This document shows, in pieces, positions 6,651 through 8,298 of a stretch of 8,298 nt of DNA. The translations under genes and the position numbers were made by a program. Location of the stretch: contig JACQCN010000199.1 of NCBI GenBank assembly GCA_016201575.1, positions 1-8,298 of the forward strand. The letters are read 5' to 3'. This stretch comes from Candidatus Rokuibacteriota bacterium. GTDB lineage: Bacteria; Methylomirabilota; Methylomirabilia; Rokubacteriales; CSP1-6. A model generated the notes under the pieces. That model was not told the DNA's origin. It saw only the letters and a list, made by a program, of their open reading frames with translations, and searched no databases. Positions within the stretch are counted from its first letter, which is position 1; each line of letters begins with the position of its first letter.

Positions 6651-8048
6651 GTGCGGTCACATCGGGGTGGGCGGAGCCTCGCCCTCGTGGGCAGCCTGGC
6701 GATCCTGGTGGCGTACTACCTGCTCCTCACCTCGCTCGAGGGCCTGGCGCTCTCGCGCCGGTTGCCGGCGTGGTTCGCCATCTGGCTCCCCAACCTGATC
6801 TTCGTGATCATCGGCGCCGGGCTGGTGGGGGCGGAGATCCAGCGGGTCCGGGTGCCGCCGCCCCGCTGGTGGTGGGCGCTCGTGGAGCGGGCGCGGGGCG
6901 TCGCGGAGGTCGTCAAGCAGGCGCCGCTCGTGGCGGGGCGGCGGCGCCACTGGGCGCCGCGCGAGTCCACGCACCTGATCGACCGCTACCTGATCCGCTC
7001 CTACCTCACCTACTTCGGCATCGCCGTCGCGGTGGCGTCCGTCCTCTTCATCGTCGTCGACCTCCTCCAGACGCTCGACCGGTACCTGCGCGTGAAGCCG
7101 CCGCTCGTCTACATCCTCGAGCACTTCCTCTACCGCCTGCCGGCGGCCGTCTACGACGGGCTCCCCGTCGTCACGCTGGTGGCGACGATCTTCCTGTTCC
7201 TGACCATCAGCCGCTACCACGAGCTGACCGCCCTCAAGGCGGCCGGGGTGAGCCTCTACCGCGTGAGCCTGCCGATCATCGGGCTCGCGATCCTCACCTC
7301 GATCGGGGCCGCGCTCTTCCAGGAGCTGGTTCTGCCCACCCTCAACGAGCGCGGCGAGGAGCTGGACCGGGTCAAGATCCGGGGCCAGCGCCCCCGCCAC
7401 CTGCAGGTCCGCAGCCGCATCTGGTTCCGCAGCTCCGACACCCGGTTCTTCCGCCTGGAGCTGCTGGACCCGGTGACCAGCGACATGCACGGGGTCACGA
7501 TCCTGGAGATCGACAAGAACTTCCGGCTGGTCAACCGGCTCGACGCCACGCTCGCCCACTGGACGCCCGACGGCTGGGAGTTCTCGGACGGGGCGCTGCG
7601 GGAGATCAGCCCCGAGGGCCACGTGCTCACCGTGCCCTTCGCGGTGACCGCGCTCGACCTGCCCGAGCAGATCCAGGACTTCACGGAGATCCAGAAGCCG
7701 GTGAACGCCATGAGCTTCATGGAGCTGCGCGGGTACATCGCGCAGCTCCAGGAAAGCGGCCACCAGGTGAAGAAGTACCTGGTCGAGCTGTACGGCAAGC
7801 TGGCCTTCCCGCTCGCCCACCTCGTGATGGTGCTGGTGGCGATCCCGTTCGCGCTCCAGTCACCGCGGGGCGGGCGCCTGGTCGGCATCGGCCTGGCCAT
7901 CGGCATCCTGGCCGGCTACATGGTTGTCCACTACTCGGCGATCGCCTTCGCCCGCGCCGACCTGCTGCCGCCCCTCCTGGCCGCCTGGACGGCCAACGTG
8001 GTGTTTCTCGGGATCGGCTTCGCCCTGCTCTTCCGTGCGCGTACTTAG
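6651..8048 (+). CDS. lptG: LptF C-terminal membrane segments fused to LptG permease
   Basis: One frame, open from the TGA at 6558-6560 to TAG at 8048. The LptF-type sequence FRFALPFAALVFALVGFPLA begins at 6591, before the first standard start (GTG 6651). Counting from 6651, residues 1-61 are the last two LptF membrane helices. Residues about 62-107 form a basic, tryptophan-rich linker (WWWALVERARG). A complete LptG follows: HLIDRYLIRSYLTYF (108-122), TM1 to about 140, two more helices (about 165-186 and 206-226) around the coupling helix YHELTALKAAGV (189-200), the periplasmic jellyroll (about 250-345), KLAFPLAHLVMVLVAIPFAL (383-402), and the last helices to 461. Possible LptG-only starts are GTG 6882 and GTG 6930; neither has a good ribosome-binding site. 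LptG is the partner of LptF and is driven by LptB. The LptG part looks intact. Confidence 0.85.
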   Translation: MRSHRGGRSLALVGSLAILVAYYLLLTSLEGLALSRRLPAWFAIWLPNLIFVIIGAGLVGAEIQRVRVPPPRWWWALVERARGVAEVVKQAPLVAGRRRHWAPRESTHLIDRYLIRSYLTYFGIAVAVASVLFIVVDLLQTLDRYLRVKPPLVYILEHFLYRLPAAVYDGLPVVTLVATIFLFLTISRYHELTALKAAGVSLYRVSLPIIGLAILTSIGAALFQELVLPTLNERGEELDRVKIRGQRPRHLQVRSRIWFRSSDTRFFRLELLDPVTSDMHGVTILEIDKNFRLVNRLDATLAHWTPDGWEFSDGALREISPEGHVLTVPFAVTALDLPEQIQDFTEIQKPVNAMSFMELRGYIAQLQESGHQVKKYLVELYGKLAFPLAHLVMVLVAIPFALQSPRGGRLVGIGLAIGILAGYMVVHYSAIAFARADLLPPLLAAWTANVVFLGIGFALLFRART

Positions 8049-8079
8049 ACCGGAGGGGGCCTCGGCGGCCCCCTCCGGT
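8049..8079 (+). terminator. 13-bp stem-loop just after the lptG stop
   Basis: ACCGGAGGGGGCC pairs perfectly with GGCCCCCTCCGGT around a TCGGC loop, and the stem begins at the first base after the TAG. It is very stable but is followed by ACCTCCCCC, not a T-run. It may therefore act as a non-canonical terminator or as a 3'-end stabiliser of the mRNA. It is also the first half of repeat copy B. Confidence 0.5.
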
Positions 8080-8138
8080 ACCTCCCCCGGATCGGATTGC
8101 GCCGGCGGAGCCGGCGCTCGAGCCGCGGAGTGGTCGGA
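8050..8138 (+). repeat. Dispersed double-hairpin repeat, copy B
   Basis: It begins right after the lptG stop. The parts match copy A in order: a G-rich/C-rich hairpin (8049-8079), a C-rich spacer (CCTCCCCCGGA), ATTGCGCC, a second hairpin with a perfect 8-bp stem GCGCCGGC/GCCGGCGC and a GGA loop (8099-8117), then CTCGA and a GC-rich tail. AGCCGGCGCTCGA (8109-8121) is identical to copy A. The paired bases of the stems are better kept than the loops, suggesting that the folded form matters. Confidence 0.75.
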
Positions 8139-8179
8139 GAAGCACGTGGAGTAGGCGCGCTGGTGCACCTGGGAGGGCG

Positions 8180-8264
8180 TCGGGGTACTGGCCGGTTCGC
8201 GCGCCGGCTTGCCGGTGCCGCCTCCTGGGGGATGCTCGAGGGGGGCCGTCGAGGCCCCCTCCGA
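8180..8264 (-). repeat. Dispersed double-hairpin repeat, copy C (inverted relative to copies A and B)
   Basis: Read on the minus strand, it starts immediately after the TAG at 8267-8265. A G-rich/C-rich hairpin (8264-8236) has core GGGGGCC/GGCCCCC, a 5-nt loop and small bulges. It is followed by ATCCCCCAGG, then a small hairpin around ACCGGCAAGCCGG and the tail CGCGCGAACCGG...CCCGA. The tail resembles that of copy A base for base at most positions. Copies B and C face each other across about 40 bp, so a transcript or single strand through both could pair over a long distance. The hairpin could serve as a 3'-end signal for the gene entering from the right. Confidence 0.65.
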
Positions 8265-8298
8265 CTATCGTCGGAGGGCGCGGAGCGCGTCCTCGAGG
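8265..8298 (-). CDS. C-terminal end of a minus-strand gene (runs off right edge)
   Basis: Ten codons read LEDALRALRR and end in TAG at 8267-8265. They look like an ordinary amphipathic, charged protein C-terminus, and the repeat hairpin follows directly, just as copy B follows the lptG stop. Ten codons cannot establish a gene or its function. The support is the parallel with lptG and the reasonable composition. Confidence 0.35.
   Translation of the reverse strand, partial: LEDALRALRR

Noticed and set aside
5761..6798. A 345-codon plus-strand frame across the lptF start
   Set aside because: It is in the wrong frame for both LptF fragments, is arginine/proline-rich and has no membrane segments. 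It is a shadow of lptF.
7860..8168. A minus-strand frame overlapping the end of lptG
   Set aside because: It runs antisense to the LptG C-terminal helices and through repeat copy B, with no recognisable protein features.
1..8298. CRISPR array, tRNA or rRNA genes, insertion sequence, toxin-antitoxin or defence genes
   Set aside because: I looked on both strands and found no regularly spaced direct repeats, no tRNA-like cloverleaf, no transposase and no defence-related motifs. The three repeat copies are too few and not regularly spaced.

Overview
This window is a very GC-rich stretch of chromosome from a Gram-negative (diderm) bacterium. The diderm cell envelope is inferred from the LptF/LptG lipopolysaccharide-export permease genes. 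The mix of a GuaB3-type IMPDH-family gene, a Thermus-like ValS, a biotin ligase without an HTH domain, CoaX, and a recurring GC-rich double-hairpin repeat reminds me of Candidatus Rokubacteria / Methylomirabilota. Myxococcota- or Desulfobacterota-like lineages are also possible. This placement is an inference from gene content and memory, not a computed one.

Layout. From about 5850 down to the left edge everything is on the minus strand. In order of transcription it holds: a secreted protein of unknown function (5849-4785), valS (4768-2132), birA (2135-1293, ATGA overlap with valS) and coaX (1309-539, overlapping birA by 17 nt). These genes are so tightly packed that they are probably one transcript. 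After coaX comes a near-consensus sigma-70 promoter (TTGACA, 17 nt, TATAGT) and an ~80-nt leader driving guaB3, which runs off the left edge. From 5885 rightward the plus strand carries lptF and lptG. LptF appears broken: its N-terminal half (5885 to ~6590) and its C-terminal membrane segments lie in different frames, and roughly 40-60 residues of the periplasmic domain are missing. The C-terminal LptF segments are in one continuous frame with LptG (to 8048), so the intact ancestor was probably an LptF-LptG fusion. The last 250 bases are a convergent intergenic region with two inverted copies of the hairpin repeat, then what looks like the C-terminal end of a minus-strand gene at the right edge.

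How the genes relate. ValS charges tRNA-Val. BirA attaches biotin to carboxyl carrier proteins. CoaX makes 4'-phosphopantothenate for coenzyme A. GuaB3 belongs to guanine-nucleotide metabolism. LptF/LptG form the membrane part of the LPS extraction transporter. This is a housekeeping region, and I see no defence, secretion, biosynthetic or mobile system. The points of interest are a dispersed palindromic repeat (three copies), one copy of which lies in frame at the N-terminus of BirA; the LptF lesion and LptF-LptG fusion; and the unusual guaB3 leader.
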